Notes: generated by a model not told the origin, from the sequence alone. A stretch of 64,000 bases of DNA from JACRCT01 sp049841135 (GCA_049841135.1 JASGHK010000004.1:3038001-3102000), one strand, 5' to 3'. Positions 47,663-57,530 are shown, counted from the first letter of the stretch. Translations and numbers: made by a program.

Positions 47663-47701
47663 TTGAGCCGGGCCGTTTACGCGGCCCGGCTCAACTTTTT
47701 T
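47663..47701 (+). terminator. Strong rho-independent terminator with no obvious gene in front
   Basis: A perfect 13-bp stem (47663-47675 with 47682-47694), six-base loop and a run of six T directly after it. It is the clearest intrinsic terminator in the window. It lies 279 bases past the LarA stop, so it may end the LarA transcript or a separate small RNA or short gene in 47385-47660. Confidence 0.85.
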
Positions 47702-47731
47702 CTGCAGTTCGGTCGCCCTGCACGGTCCCCG

Positions 47732-48586
47732 CTACGGCGGCGGCGGGGCGAGCTGACGCAGACCGGACGCGATGGCCTCGATGATGTTGGCCACGAGGTC
47801 CCACTTCGCGTTCACCGCGTACAGGTGTGGAGTGACGGCCCAGAGCTCGCGCACCAGCTTCTGCGGCATCGGCGCCGGACCGGTCCGCTCGAGCTCGCCA
47901 CGATCATCGGCAGCACCTTGTCGGACAGGCGCAGCGAGGTGTCGAGGACCAGCAAGCCGACATCCGGGCGCAGCGCCCGGACCCGGTCAATCCAGCAGGC
48001 CACCTCGCCCGTCGACAGGTGCTTGGGCGGGCCGGACTTGAGCCTCCAGGTAGACGAGCCGCCCGTCGGCCACGGCCACCACGTCGAGGTCGCCGCCCAC
48101 ACCCTTGGCCCTCCAGGCCAGCGCCGTGGCCACCTCGAAGCCGAGCCGGCGGCGCAGCTCGCGTGCGATATACCACTCGAGCGTGCCCCCGAAGTTCCGC
48201 GCGGGATGGACGAGCTTGTACCGGCCGGCCGGCAGCTTTCGCGCGAGCCCCAGCCCCACCAGATCCCCGGCGAATTCGCTCGCCTGCTCCAGGTCCAGGA
48301 ACCGGGTCGCTTCCTGCGGCGAGAAGCCGCTGGGGTTGAGGATGGCGCCGCGCAGGAACAGGCGGAACGCGTAGCTGTCGAGCCGCTGCGCGAAGCGCTC
48401 CTGGCTGTCGGCATCGAAGCCCGGCGGGAACGGCAGGTCGGGCTCGGTGACCTTCACCTCCAGCCCGCGCCGCAGCAGGTAGGCCTGCACCGGGTCGAGC
48501 GGGGCCATGCGCTGGGCTCGAGGCGCACGCCGCGAGGCCATCGCCGCTTCCAGCTGCCGCGCCGTGGGGAGCTTCTTCGTTCGCAC
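47732..48586 (-). CDS. PD-(D/E)XK nuclease-like protein (two frame changes as sequenced)
   Basis: The GTG at 48586 opens a conserved-looking frame that reaches Gly-Gly-Asp-Leu-Asp-Val-Val. The motif Glu-Leu-Lys then appears only after one base is removed from GAGCCTC (48040-48046). This is the Asp...Glu-x-Lys pattern of the PD-(D/E)XK fold. A second change, one missing base near CTCGAGCTC (47888-47896), gives a sensible C-terminus ending at 47732; otherwise the frame stops at 47812. The total span is divisible by three, and the restored protein is 284 residues. Its target is unknown. Confidence 0.5.
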
Positions 48587-48607
48587 CTGCCCATCCTAGC
48601 CGCGCTT

Positions 48608-49781
48608 CTAGCGGCGAGGCGTGCGGGCCTGCGGCTGCGCTTGGGCGGTCCTTCCTTCTTCTTGAGCGCGTCCGCGGCCTGGCCCAACGGGCTCTGCTTC
48701 TCGTCGCTGGTCGCGGGCGGCACGTTCTCGAAGCCCTTGCTCAGCCCTTCGACGAACGCGTTGCGGACCACCCCGAGGACCGTCGGCCACACCTGCGCGT
48801 TCGGGTCGTCGACCCGGCCCTTGATGGGCACGATGGTCGCCACCTCCTTGGACTGCGGCGCCTGCGGGTCCCGCTCCTTCTTTCCCAGGATGTCGACGGC
48901 GGCGTCCGCGACCCAGGACTTGATCTGGCTCCACAGAATCCTTGCGCCCCGGCGCCAGCTCGAGGTCCTTGGCCATCACCTTGACGCCACCATTGAGCTC
49001 GCCGCTTCGCGCCTCGAAGTCGGCGAACAGGTCGAGGCTGCCCTGGGTCGGCTTCAGATCGCTCGACGAGACGATCAGCGCGTCGATGTCGCGCGCCGCG
49101 AGGTCGCGCAGCTGCACTCGCCCGCTGAAGGTCAGGCCCTTGGCCCACGGGTCTGCTTCGACCCGCGCCGACAGGCGCCCGCTGTGCTGCAGGATGCCCG
49201 TCGCTTCGAGGGTGGTGGGCCGGCCGCGGGAGAGCGCTTCGCGCGTCGCGAGGTCCCGGACCTCGCCGTCGACGCCGTGCAGCCAGAGCTGGGGCGGCGG
49301 CGACTTGGTGGCGTCCACGAAGTCGACCGCGCCGTCGCGGACGCGCAGGACGTCGATGCGCAGCGGCGCCATCTGCTGCAGCGACTTGCCCAGGTCGGGC
49401 AGCTGCTCGGGTTCGCGCTGCTCTTGCCGGGCGTGGGCGTGTTGGCGCAGGTCCAGCTTCGGCGCGTCCAGCAGCACGTTCCCGACGAGGTCGCCGTGCA
49501 GGAGCTTGCGCCACTCGACGCGCACCTCGACGTTGCGCACGAACACCATCGGCTCGGGCCGGGGCTGGGCGGGCTTCTCGGAGATCGACAAGCCCTGGAG
49601 GTGGTAACGCGGCGGCAGAAGCGAGGCGCGCACGTCGTAGACGGTCGCTTCGTAACCCTTCAGCTGGGCGAACTCACGGCGGGTGTACCAGCGGGCGACC
49701 GGCGTCGCCAGCAGGTGGGCAGCGATGACCACGATGACGAGGACCGCGACGACGATCGCGGAGATCCGCAGAAGCTCGCAT
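48608..49781 (-). CDS. AsmA/DUF748-like protein (frameshifted as sequenced)
   Basis: An ATG at 49781 leads, after removal of one base in GAAGCTC (49771-49777), into a membrane helix (about 5-25). An AsmA-type region of beta strands follows, with repeated Ala-x-Leu-x-Leu-x-Asp-Leu patterns (for example Lys-Leu-Asp-Leu-Arg, Gly-Ser-Leu-Asp-Leu-Phe). A second insertion in GAATC (48936-48940) must be removed to reach Ile-Val-Pro-Ile-Lys-Gly-Arg-Val near the end. The C-terminus is Lys/Arg/Pro-rich and uncertain: TAG at 48608 in one frame, or 48454 in another, the latter overlapping the next gene. It is likely involved in outer-membrane lipid transport. Confidence 0.55.
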
Positions 49782-49818
49782 GTCCCGGAAGGTAGGGACC
49801 GGCGGCGAGCGACGCCTC

Positions 49819-50646
49819 TCAGCCCCTCGCCTTCCTGTCGCTCGGATACATCGCCCGCGTCGACGCCGAGTAGAACGCCACGATTGCCTTGCGCGGCAGC
49901 AGCCGCTGGGTGAGGACGCTCGCGAGCAGGTTCGAGAACCCGGGGATGACCGTCGGCTGCTTGCCCAGCGCCGCGAGCGCCGTCTTCGCCACCTGGTCGG
50001 GCTTCATCACCGGCACCGGCATCCACGCGGGGTGCCGCGGATTGCTGCGCGTGAAGGTCGGGGTGTCGACCTGTCCGGCGACGCAGGCGAGGACGTGGAC
50101 GTCGGCACCCTTGAGCTCCTCCCACAGGCCCTCGGCCAGAACGCGCAGGTAGGCCTTGCTGGCGGCGTAGTGGACGACCTGCGCCGTGCCTTGGAACCCC
50201 GCCATCGACGAGACGAGGACGATGCCGCCGCGGCGGCGCTCGCGCATCTGGTTGCCGAAGACGTGCGCGAAGTGCGCGGCGGCGTGGCAATTGAGCTCGA
50301 CCAGCTTGTCGTGCGTCTCGAGCGGCACGTCAAGAAAGGGGCCGACCGGCGAGACGGCCGCGTTGCAGACGAGCAGGCCTATCTCCTGGTCCTTCAGCGC
50401 CAGCACGAGCTCCCGCTGGGCGTCGTGGTCCGCCATGTCCAGCGCATGCGTCTGGACGTTCACCTTGAACTCGCCGCCGAGCGCCCTGGCGGCCTCGTCC
50501 AGCAGGTTCTCGCGGCGGGCCACCAGCACCAGGTCCAGGCCTCTGGCCGCCAGCTCGCGGGCGAAGGCGAGGCCCAGGCCGTCGGTGCCGCCGATGATGA
50601 GGGCGCGCGGCCCGTACTGCGTACGAAACGTCGAAGCGGTGCTCAT
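49819..50646 (-). CDS. Short-chain dehydrogenase/reductase
   Basis: This 275-residue protein has the cofactor motif Gly-Gly-Thr-Asp-Gly-Leu-Gly (Thr-Gly-x3-Gly-x-Gly type) near residue 18, the Asn in Cys-Asn-Ala-Ala-Val, catalytic Ser in Val-Ser-Ser-Met, and Tyr-x3-Lys in His-Tyr-Ala-Ala-Ser-Lys. The Arg pair after the second strand favours NADP. The substrate is unknown. It starts 37 bases upstream of the AsmA-like gene. Confidence 0.88.
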   Translation of the reverse strand: MSTASTFRTQYGPRALIIGGTDGLGLAFARELAARGLDLVLVARRENLLDEAARALGGEFKVNVQTHALDMADHDAQRELVLALKDQEIGLLVCNAAVSPVGPFLDVPLETHDKLVELNCHAAAHFAHVFGNQMRERRRGGIVLVSSMAGFQGTAQVVHYAASKAYLRVLAEGLWEELKGADVHVLACVAGQVDTPTFTRSNPRHPAWMPVPVMKPDQVAKTALAALGKQPTVIPGFSNLLASVLTQRLLPRKAIVAFYSASTRAMYPSDRKARG

Positions 50647-50691
50647 GGGGGTCCTCCAGGGCCGCGGATTATAGGAGAGGACCGCTCACAG

Positions 50692-52142
50692 CTATACGTA
50701 CAGGTCGACGTACTCCTGGACCGGCATCGCCTCCAGCCGCCGGCCGTCGAGCGAGGCGTCGAGGATCGCCTGCTGCTGCTTGGCCGAGAAGCGCCGCGCC
50801 AGGTTCGTGCGGAACTTCTGCTCGAGCAACGGCAGGCCCTCGGCGCGACGGCGGCGGTGGCCGATGGGGTACTCGCAGACGACCTCGGGGAGCTTCGTGC
50901 CGTCGGCGAGCTCCACGGTCAGCGCATTGGCGATCGAGCGCTTCTCCGGGTCGTGGTAGTCGCGCGTGAACTGCGGGTCCTCGACGCAGCGGATCTTCTC
51001 GCGCAGCGCGTCGATGCGCGGATCGCTGGCGACCGAGTCCTCGTAGTCGGCCGCGGTGAGCCGTCCGAAGAGCAGGGGCACCGCGGTCATGTACTGCACG
51101 CAGTGGTCGCGGTCGGCCGGGTTCGCGAGCGGGCCCTTCTTGTCGATGATCCGGATGCACGCCTCGTGCGTGCGGATGGTGACCGCCTTGATGTCCTGGG
51201 CGGTCTTGCCGCGCTTCGCGAGCTTCCTGGTGCAGCGTCATCGCGCACTCGGCAGCCGTCTGGGCGTGGAACTCGGCGGGGAACGAGACCTTGAAGAGCA
51301 CGTTCTCCATCACGTAGCTGCCGTACGGCCGCTGGAACTTGAACGGCTGGCCCTTGAAGAGCACGTCGTAGAAGCCCCAGGTCTTCGCGGACAGCGCGGT
51401 CGGGTAGCCCATCTCGCCCGTCTTGGCCGTCAGCGCCAGCCTCACCGCGCGGCTGGTCGCGTCGCCCGCCGCCCAACTCTTGCGGCTGCCGGTGTTCGGC
51501 GCGTGCCGGTAGGTGCGCAGCGCGCCGCCGTCGACGAAGGCGTGCGAGACCGCATTGGTGGTCTCCTCCTGCGACAGCCCGAGCATCGCCGAAACCACCG
51601 CGGTCGAGGCGACGCGCACGAGCAGCACGTGGTCGAGCCCGACCTTGTTGAACGAATTCTCCAGCGCGAGGCAGCCCTGGATCTCGTGGGCCTTGATCAT
51701 CGCGGTGAGCACGTCGCGCATGACGAGCGGCTTCTTCCCCTGAGCGACCGCCGTGCGCGAGAGCCAGTCGGCCGTCGCCAGAATGCCGCCCAGGTTGTCG
51801 GAGGGGTGGCCCCACTCCGCGGCGAGGAAGGTGTCGTTGTAGTCGAGCCAGCGGATCATCGTCCCCAGGTTGAACGCCGCCTGGATCGGATCGAGCTGGT
51901 AGGGCGTGCCCGGGACTTTGGCACCGTTGGGCACGACGGTCCCGGGGACCACCGGGCCGAGGAGCTTGGTGCAGGCCGGGTACTCCAGCGCCTCCAGGCC
52001 GCAGCCCAGCGTGTCGAGCAGGCACGCCCGCGCCGTGTCGTAGGCGAGCGGGCTACCGATTCTCGAAGTTCCTGGCGTACTCGGCGATGTCGGTGAGGAC
52101 CTGGTCCGGCGCGGGCCGGCCTGCGGTGGGAGCGCTGTGCAT
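50692..52142 (-). CDS. prpD: 2-methylcitrate dehydratase (MmgE/PrpD family; two frameshifts as sequenced)
   Basis: Removing one base in GATTC (52058-52062) and one in GAGCTTC (51220-51226) restores a 482-residue protein from the ATG at 52142 to the TAG at 50692. It has the PrpD pattern: Asn-Gly-Ala-Lys near the start of the lid, Leu-Asp-Tyr-Asn-Asp-Thr, Gly-His-Pro-Ser-Asp-Asn, and Gly-Ser-Arg-Lys-Ser-Trp-Ala-Ala-Gly-Asp-Ala. It dehydrates 2-methylcitrate in the propionate-degrading cycle. It is the last gene of the prpB-prpC-prpD operon, 15 bases after prpC. Confidence 0.85.
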
Positions 52143-52157
52143 GGTGGTGGGTCCTCG

Positions 52158-53321
52158 CTACTTGCGGTCCGAGAGGGGCACGAAGGTGAGGTTCTCCGGC
52201 CCGACGTAGTTGGCGCTGGGGCGGATGATCTTGTTGTCCAGGCGCTGCTCGATGATGTGCGCGCTCCAGCCGCTGGTGCGCGAGATGACGAACAGCGGGG
52301 TGAACATCGCCGTGGGCACGCCGAGCATGTGGTAGCTGACCGCGCTGAACCAGTCGAGGTTGGGGAACATCTTCTTCTCGGCCCACATCACCGTCTCCAG
52401 CCGCTCGGCGACCTCGAACATCAGCATCGTGCCGTTCTCGGCCGAGAGGCTCTTCGCCACGCGCTTGATGATGCCGTTGCGCGGGTCGCCGACGGTGTAG
52501 ACCGGGTGGCCGAAGCCGAGGATGACCTCCTTGGCCGCCAGCCGCTTCTTGATGTCCGCCTCCGCCTCGTCCGGGCTGCCGTAGCGCTTCTGGATCTCGA
52601 AGGCCGCCTCGTTGGCGCCGCCGTGCTTGGGCCCGCGCAGCGCGCCGATGGCGCCGGTGATGGCCGAGTACATGTCGCTGCCGGTCCCGGCGATGACCCG
52701 CCCGGTGAACGTCGACGCGTTGAACTCGTGCTCGGCGTAGAGGATGAGCGAGGTGTGCATCGCCCGGACCCAGCTGGCCCGCGGCTTCTCGCCGTGCAGC
52801 AGGCGCAGGAAGTGGCCACCGATGGAGTCGTCGTCGGTCTCCACCTCGATGCGCCGGCCGTTGAAGGCGAAGTGGAACCAGTACAGGAGCATCGAGCCGA
52901 CGCTGGCCATGACGCGGTCGGCGATGTCGCGCGCGCCCGGGGTGTTGTGGTCCTCCTTCTCCGGGTAGAGGCAGCCCAGCACGCTCACGCCGGTGCGCAT
53001 CACGTCCATCGGGTGGGCGGAGGGCGGCAGCTCCTCCAGCGCCTTGCGCACGCCCACCGGCAGGCCGCGCATCGCCTTCAGCTTTGCCTTGTACGCGGCG
53101 AGCCTCGCCCTGTTCGGCAGCTTGCCGTGGACGAGCAGGTGCGCGACCTCCTCGAACTCGCAGCTCTCGGCGATGTCGTTGATGTCGTAGCCGCGGTAGT
53201 GCAGGTCGTTGCCGGAGCGGCCGACGGTGCACAGCGCGGTGTTGCCGGCCGGCACGCCGGACAGGGCCACGGACTTCTTGGGCTTGGCGACGGTGGCGGC
53301 CGCCGCGGTGTTCTCTTGCAT
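52158..53321 (-). CDS. prpC: 2-methylcitrate synthase (citrate synthase family)
   Basis: This 387-residue protein has citrate-synthase landmarks: Tyr-Arg-Gly-Tyr-Asp, His in Lys-His-Gly-Gly-Ala-Asn, Gly-Phe-Gly-His-Pro-Val-Tyr, and Arg-Thr-Ser-Gly-Trp-Ser-Ala-His near the end. The length is that of the short bacterial form, and the gene sits between prpB and prpD, which points to methylcitrate synthesis from propionyl-CoA and oxaloacetate. The enzyme may also use acetyl-CoA. Confidence 0.9.
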   Translation of the reverse strand: MQENTAAAATVAKPKKSVALSGVPAGNTALCTVGRSGNDLHYRGYDINDIAESCEFEEVAHLLVHGKLPNRARLAAYKAKLKAMRGLPVGVRKALEELPPSAHPMDVMRTGVSVLGCLYPEKEDHNTPGARDIADRVMASVGSMLLYWFHFAFNGRRIEVETDDDSIGGHFLRLLHGEKPRASWVRAMHTSLILYAEHEFNASTFTGRVIAGTGSDMYSAITGAIGALRGPKHGGANEAAFEIQKRYGSPDEAEADIKKRLAAKEVILGFGHPVYTVGDPRNGIIKRVAKSLSAENGTMLMFEVAERLETVMWAEKKMFPNLDWFSAVSYHMLGVPTAMFTPLFVISRTSGWSAHIIEQRLDNKIIRPSANYVGPENLTFVPLSDRK

Positions 53322-53366
53322 CGGTTCCTCCCCTTTGCTGCGGTGATTCGGTGACGCGAAGCGCCC

Positions 53367-54260
53367 TCAGCCCTTCCCGGACGGACGCTGGTAGAGCTCG
53401 TCGAGCTTCTTCTCGAAGTCGTGGTAGCCGATGAGCTCGTAGAGCTCGGCCCGGGTCTGCATCGCCCCGAGCACCGACTGCTGCGTGCCGTCCTTGCGGA
53501 TGGCGCCGAAGACCTGCTCGGCGGCCTTGTTCATGGCGCGGAAGGCGGAGAGCGGATAGAGCACCAGCCGCACGTCGGCCGCCTTGAGCTCCTCCACCGT
53601 CCACAGCGGCGTGCTTCCGAACTCGGTGATGTTGGCGAGGACCGGGACCTTGGTCGCGGCGGCGAACCTGCGGTACTGGCCCAGTTCCTTGACCGCCTCG
53701 GCGAAGACCATGTCCGCGCCGGCCGCCACGTAGGCCTCCGCACGGTCGACCGCTGCCTCGAGCCCTTCGCCCGCGAGCGCGTCGGTGCGCGCCATCACGA
53801 CGAATTTTGGATCCCTGCGGGCGTCGACCGCCGCCTTGACCCGGTCGACCATCTCTTCCTTCGTGACCAGCGCCTTGCCCGGCCGGTGACCGCAGCGCTT
53901 GGCGCCCGCCTGGTCCTCGAGGTGGACCGCCGCGACCCCCACCTTCTCCAGCGAGCGGACGGTGCGGGCGATGTTGAACGCCGAGGGCCCGAAGCCGGTG
54001 TCGATGTCGACCAGCAGCGGCAGCTCACAGACGTCGGTGATACGCCGCGCGTCGACGAGCACGTCCTCCAGGGTGCTGATGCCCAGGTCGGGGATGCCGA
54101 GCGAGCCCGCGGCGACTCCCCCGCCCGAGAGGTAGATGGCCTTGAAGCCGGCGCGCTGCGCCAGCCGCGCGTGGAGCGCGTTGATCGTCCCGACGACCTG
54201 AAGTGGGCGTTCTGCTTCCACCGCTTCTCGGAAGCGAGCCCCCGCCGATCCCGAAGTCAT
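53367..54260 (-). CDS. prpB: 2-methylisocitrate lyase
   Basis: This 297-residue enzyme of the isocitrate lyase/PEP mutase superfamily has Asp-Ile-Asp-Thr-Gly-Phe-Gly, the signature Lys-Arg-Cys-Gly-His with the catalytic Cys, and Met-Ala-Arg-Thr-Asp-Ala. The length and the C-terminal pattern fit PrpB. It splits 2-methylisocitrate into pyruvate and succinate. It is the first gene of the operon, with prpC following after 45 bases. No PrpR-type regulator is present. Confidence 0.92.
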   Translation of the reverse strand: MTSGSAGARFREAVEAERPLQVVGTINALHARLAQRAGFKAIYLSGGGVAAGSLGIPDLGISTLEDVLVDARRITDVCELPLLVDIDTGFGPSAFNIARTVRSLEKVGVAAVHLEDQAGAKRCGHRPGKALVTKEEMVDRVKAAVDARRDPKFVVMARTDALAGEGLEAAVDRAEAYVAAGADMVFAEAVKELGQYRRFAAATKVPVLANITEFGSTPLWTVEELKAADVRLVLYPLSAFRAMNKAAEQVFGAIRKDGTQQSVLGAMQTRAELYELIGYHDFEKKLDELYQRPSGKG

Positions 54261-54373
54261 GGGCGGAACTAACGGGGTGCCCCGGTCTCCGCTCGGCGGG
54301 ATCGCCGCCTCACCCGATCGGGCGTTCCGCGGCGTGAGACGCCGGACGTTCTTGGGCTAGGATTGCGGCCCTC

Positions 54374-55406
54374 ATGACCGTCCCTGGCGCCGCTGCACTG
54401 CTGCTGGTCGCCGCCCTCTCAGCCGGCGAGGGCAGCCCCGAGCGCGTGCTGGTGATCGCACCGCGGCCGCCGGCGAGCCCGAGCCTCCTGGAGCTGACCC
54501 GCGCCGTCAGCGCGCAGCTCGGGCGCTTCGGCAAGCGCGTGGTGATCCCCGACCCGGAGCTGCGCAAGGCGCTCGAGCAGACGCATTCGCCGCCGCTCAC
54601 CGACCTGGACGACCCCGCGCAGATCGCGCTCGCGCTGCAGCTCGTCGACGCCGACTACCTCGTCTCGGTCGTCTCCGCGCGCACCCTCATCGTCCGCTCG
54701 TCGAGCCCCGGCAAGCCTTCGGGGCGCCTGGTCGCGACCGCGGGAGGCGAGGCGGCGGACCTCGCGATGGATTCTGGTGCGGCAGCTCGAGCATCCCCTC
54801 CGGTCGCCGACCATCGCGCCGCCACCGCCGCTGGCGCGCATCGGCGAGCGTGTGCAGCTCGAATTCCGGGTCACGGGCGGCAGCGACCTGACGGCCGGAG
54901 CCGGCGAGTCCACCGTCTCAGTCGGCTTCGAGGCGCCGTTCACCTCCCGCTGGTCGGTGGCCGGAAGCCTCGGACTCAAGCTGGGCTCTGCGAACCTCGA
55001 CTTCTGTGACGGGGATGCGTTCAGGTGCTTGCGGGTTTATGGGCTGCGCTCCGACTTTCGACTGCCCGTCGCGCTCGACCTGCGATGGGCTTTCCTCAAG
55101 GGCGGCAACTGGCTCGCGCAGGCCGCGATTGGAGCTGAAGCCACCTACGTCGGGTTCGAGACCAACGACAGCTTCGCCTTGACCCTCGGCCCGAGCGCCA
55201 CCGTCCAGCTCGGATACTCGCTCTCGGAGCGCTTCCAGATTCGCGTCGGTGCCCGCTACATCGCGGCCTTCTTCGTCTCAAACCCGGTCTTGGACTTCTT
55301 CATCTCTGACTGCCCCGACTGCGCAACGCGGAAGCCCCAGCTCAGCCCCCTCGACCCGGTCCACCATCAGGTTCAAGGCTTTCTGGCGATCGATCTGAGC
55401 CTCTAG
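54374..55406 (+). CDS. Secreted beta-barrel-like protein (frameshifted as sequenced)
   Basis: The signal peptide ends near Leu-Ser-Ala-Gly (about 17). The N-terminal part (about 20-130) looks like a small periplasmic domain. After removal of one T in GATTC (54770-54774) a C-terminal region appears with alternating hydrophobic/polar strands (for example Leu-Gly-Tyr-Ser-Leu-Ser-Glu-Arg-Phe-Gln-Ile-Arg-Val-Gly) as in outer-membrane barrels. The corrected length is 343 residues. Four Cys residues lie in loops. No family was recognised. It converges with the esterase gene. Confidence 0.6.
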
Positions 55407-55530
55407 CGCCGGATTCCCCAGGAAGTATCCGGGGTTGAGTCCGTTTCCCGCGCTTCGAACGGCTACGAAAACCTAGGAAGTACGGCAGGTTGGCTCTCTG
55501 AGCCTCCTGCGTCTCTACCTTTATATGGGT

Positions 55531-56772
55531 TCAGCGGCGCAGGCGGTGCCGGAGCAGCCCCGCCAGCGCCAGCAGCGCCAGGACGGACTCGGGGGCGCCG
55601 GCGTTCGCCACCCCGCAGTTGCACTGCCCCGGGTCCACCGGCGGGACCTGCGAAGCATCGCGGCGGCCGGCGTCCTTTCCGGCGTCCAGCGAGTCGCTGG
55701 CGTCCGGCTGTTCGAGCGTCTCGGCGTCCGGTCCAGCCACGGTGTCCGCATCGGGCGGAGGAGGAGCGACGGTGGCGTCCAGCCCGGCACCGGCGTCGGG
55801 CCCAGGAGCGTTGGCGATGCCGAAGAACTCCGCGATGCGCTCGCTCGAGCAGATCGACACGTCGAGGACGTAGTCCGCCGCCTTTCCGCAGCCGCTCTGG
55901 GGATCGACCGGCGTGCCGTGCCCCATTCGATTCAGCTCCCAGCTCTCGACCAGCGTCCTGCCCTGCCCGTCCCGGTACTCCTTGTGCGTGGCGATGCCCT
56001 CCGTCTCGGTCGCGTTGGCGGTCGAGCCGAGGCCGTGGACGTTGCTCCACTGCGCGACCATCTTGCCGAAGTTGTCGAAGTCGACCACGCCGTCCGAGGT
56101 GCCCTGCCAGATGGAGACCCGCGGGTGCTCTCCGCCGAAGCTCGGGTACGCGTCGCGCACGAAGTCGCCCCACTCCTGGGCGGTGTGAGTCCCGATGCCG
56201 TACATGCAGTTGAAGCCCGCGGTCATGTTCGTCGCGCAGCCGACCGGGATCCCCGCGAGCGTCGCTCCGGCGGCGAAGACGTCCGGGTAGCCGGCGAGCA
56301 GCGCCGCGGCCATGGCTCCGCCCGACGACAGCCCGGTGACGAAGACGCGCGAGGAGTCGATGGCGTAGTCGCCGGCCATCTTGTCGATCATTTGCTTGAT
56401 GGAGGCCGCTTCGCCCTCGTCCCGCGCGTTCTCGGTCGGGTCGAACCAGTGGAAGCAGTTGGAGTTGGCGTCGATCTGCGGGTAGACCACGTAGAACTTG
56501 TAGCGGTCGGCGACGTCCTTCCAGCCCGCCTCGTGGTAGACGGCGGCCGTCTGGTAGCAGCCGTGCAGCGCGACGACCAGGGGCGCCTTCCCACTCGGCA
56601 TGTCGCCCGGGACATAGCTGAACATCCGCAGCGCGCCGGGGTTCGAGCCGAAGCTCGACACCTCGCTCATCAGCGCCTGTGTCCGGGTGGCGAGTTCCCG
56701 CTGCGGGGTCGGGCCCGAGCCGCACGCACCGAGCGCGAGCACGAGTGGGACTGCGAGCCAGCGCGTGGGCAT
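55531..56772 (-). CDS. PHB depolymerase-like (LpqC) esterase lipoprotein with DAG linker and MYXO-CTERM-like tail
   Basis: This 413-residue protein has a lipobox Leu-Gly-Ala-Cys at Cys16. An alpha/beta-hydrolase domain of the polyhydroxybutyrate depolymerase type follows, with Ala-Leu-His-Gly-Cys-Tyr for the oxyanion hole, Gly-Leu-Ser-Ser-Gly-Gly for the nucleophile Ser, and His in Met-Gly-His-Gly. Then comes an Asp-Ala-Pro linker and a tail Cys-Asn-Cys-Gly, hydrophobic helix, Arg-His-Arg-Leu-Arg-Arg like MYXO-CTERM. Having both a lipobox and a sorting tail is unusual. It may hydrolyse polyesters, feruloyl esters or acetylated sugars. Confidence 0.78.
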   Translation of the reverse strand: MPTRWLAVPLVLALGACGSGPTPQRELATRTQALMSEVSSFGSNPGALRMFSYVPGDMPSGKAPLVVALHGCYQTAAVYHEAGWKDVADRYKFYVVYPQIDANSNCFHWFDPTENARDEGEAASIKQMIDKMAGDYAIDSSRVFVTGLSSGGAMAAALLAGYPDVFAAGATLAGIPVGCATNMTAGFNCMYGIGTHTAQEWGDFVRDAYPSFGGEHPRVSIWQGTSDGVVDFDNFGKMVAQWSNVHGLGSTANATETEGIATHKEYRDGQGRTLVESWELNRMGHGTPVDPQSGCGKAADYVLDVSICSSERIAEFFGIANAPGPDAGAGLDATVAPPPPDADTVAGPDAETLEQPDASDSLDAGKDAGRRDASQVPPVDPGQCNCGVANAGAPESVLALLALAGLLRHRLRR

Positions 56773-56966
56773 GGCACTTCCTTTTCTCGAGTCCGGCCGG
56801 CCAAGACTGATAGCACGAAGACCCTCGGAATCCTGAAGGTTGGGCCTTTGGAAGTCACCGACTTTCGCGGCCAGGTGACGTGATTCCGCACGGATAGCGC
56901 GGTAGAAGCACCGGCACACCGGTTGCCTTTGAGTGCCCCGCTCTCTCTTCCGCCCCCGGAGACCCC

Positions 56967-57410
56967 ATGAAGCGCAGCTTCCGCAGCAAGCGTGGCCAGG
57001 CGCCGCGCTACCCCACCCTGCACGACGGCCGGAAGCTGCTGCTCGCCGGGATCCTCGGCTTGTCCGGCTGCGGCATCACCACCCCCGACACCGACGGGAA
57101 CAAGCCGCCCATCGTCAGCAAGGGCTCGCCCGACGCCGGCGACATCACGATGGGCGTCGCGCCGGGCCCGGGGCTCGACGCCGAGGTCGCACCGGCGCCC
57201 GGTCCCGATGCCGGCGAGCTGATCATGGGCGAAGCGCCCGGCCCCGGGCTGGACGCCTCGGTCCCCGAACCGGCTCCAGACGCCGGGGACCTGTTGATGG
57301 GCGATATCGCCGCCCCCGAGCTCGACGCCGCCACCCCGCCGCCGCCCGGCCCCGACGCCGGCGACCTGATGATGGGCGGGATGGCGGAGGCCGAGGACGC
57401 CGGGAAGTAG
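56967..57410 (+). CDS. DAG-repeat lipoprotein, candidate substrate of the adjacent radical SAM enzyme
   Basis: This 147-residue protein has a basic N-terminus (1-23), a short hydrophobic lipoprotein signal and lipobox Leu-Ser-Gly-Cys at Cys35. The rest is four tandem units of 24-25 residues at 55, 80, 104 and 129. Each begins Pro-Asp-Ala-Gly-(Asp/Glu)-x-x-Met-Gly, and the first three continue with a Pro-rich part and Leu-Asp-Ala. Only one Cys is present, at the lipobox. No enzyme domain is visible. A hairpin and then a radical SAM/SPASM gene follow, so it could be a modified surface peptide. A plain spacer lipoprotein is the alternative. Confidence 0.6.
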   Translation: MKRSFRSKRGQAPRYPTLHDGRKLLLAGILGLSGCGITTPDTDGNKPPIVSKGSPDAGDITMGVAPGPGLDAEVAPAPGPDAGELIMGEAPGPGLDASVPEPAPDAGDLLMGDIAAPELDAATPPPPGPDAGDLMMGGMAEAEDAGK

Positions 57411-57439
57411 CGTTCAGCCTCGACCGGTCGTGGACTCCA

Positions 57440-57470
57440 GGCTCCAGGCTCGCCTCCGCGGCCTGGAGCC
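57440..57470 (+). terminator. Hairpin between DAG-repeat lipoprotein and radical SAM gene
   Basis: A perfect 10-bp stem (57440-57449 with 57461-57470) lies 30 bases past the lipoprotein stop and 61 bases before the enzyme start. No long T-run follows, so it may be a partial terminator that sets a higher level of the peptide than of the enzyme, as seen in some peptide-maturation operons. Confidence 0.5.
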
Positions 57471-57530
57471 TGCTCTAGTTGGGTCCTCCCGGCCTCTTCC
57501 GTCCCGGGCCTGCAGCCACGGAGCCTTCGC

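Noticed and set aside
47663..49795. Plus-strand 710-codon frame
   Set aside because: Antisense to the PD-(D/E)XK-like and AsmA-like genes and starting inside an intrinsic terminator.
54374..55009. Short version of the barrel-like protein ending at 55009
   Set aside because: The tail after 54774 is Arg/Ala-rich shadow sequence, while the other frame gives clear barrel strands; one base correction joins them.
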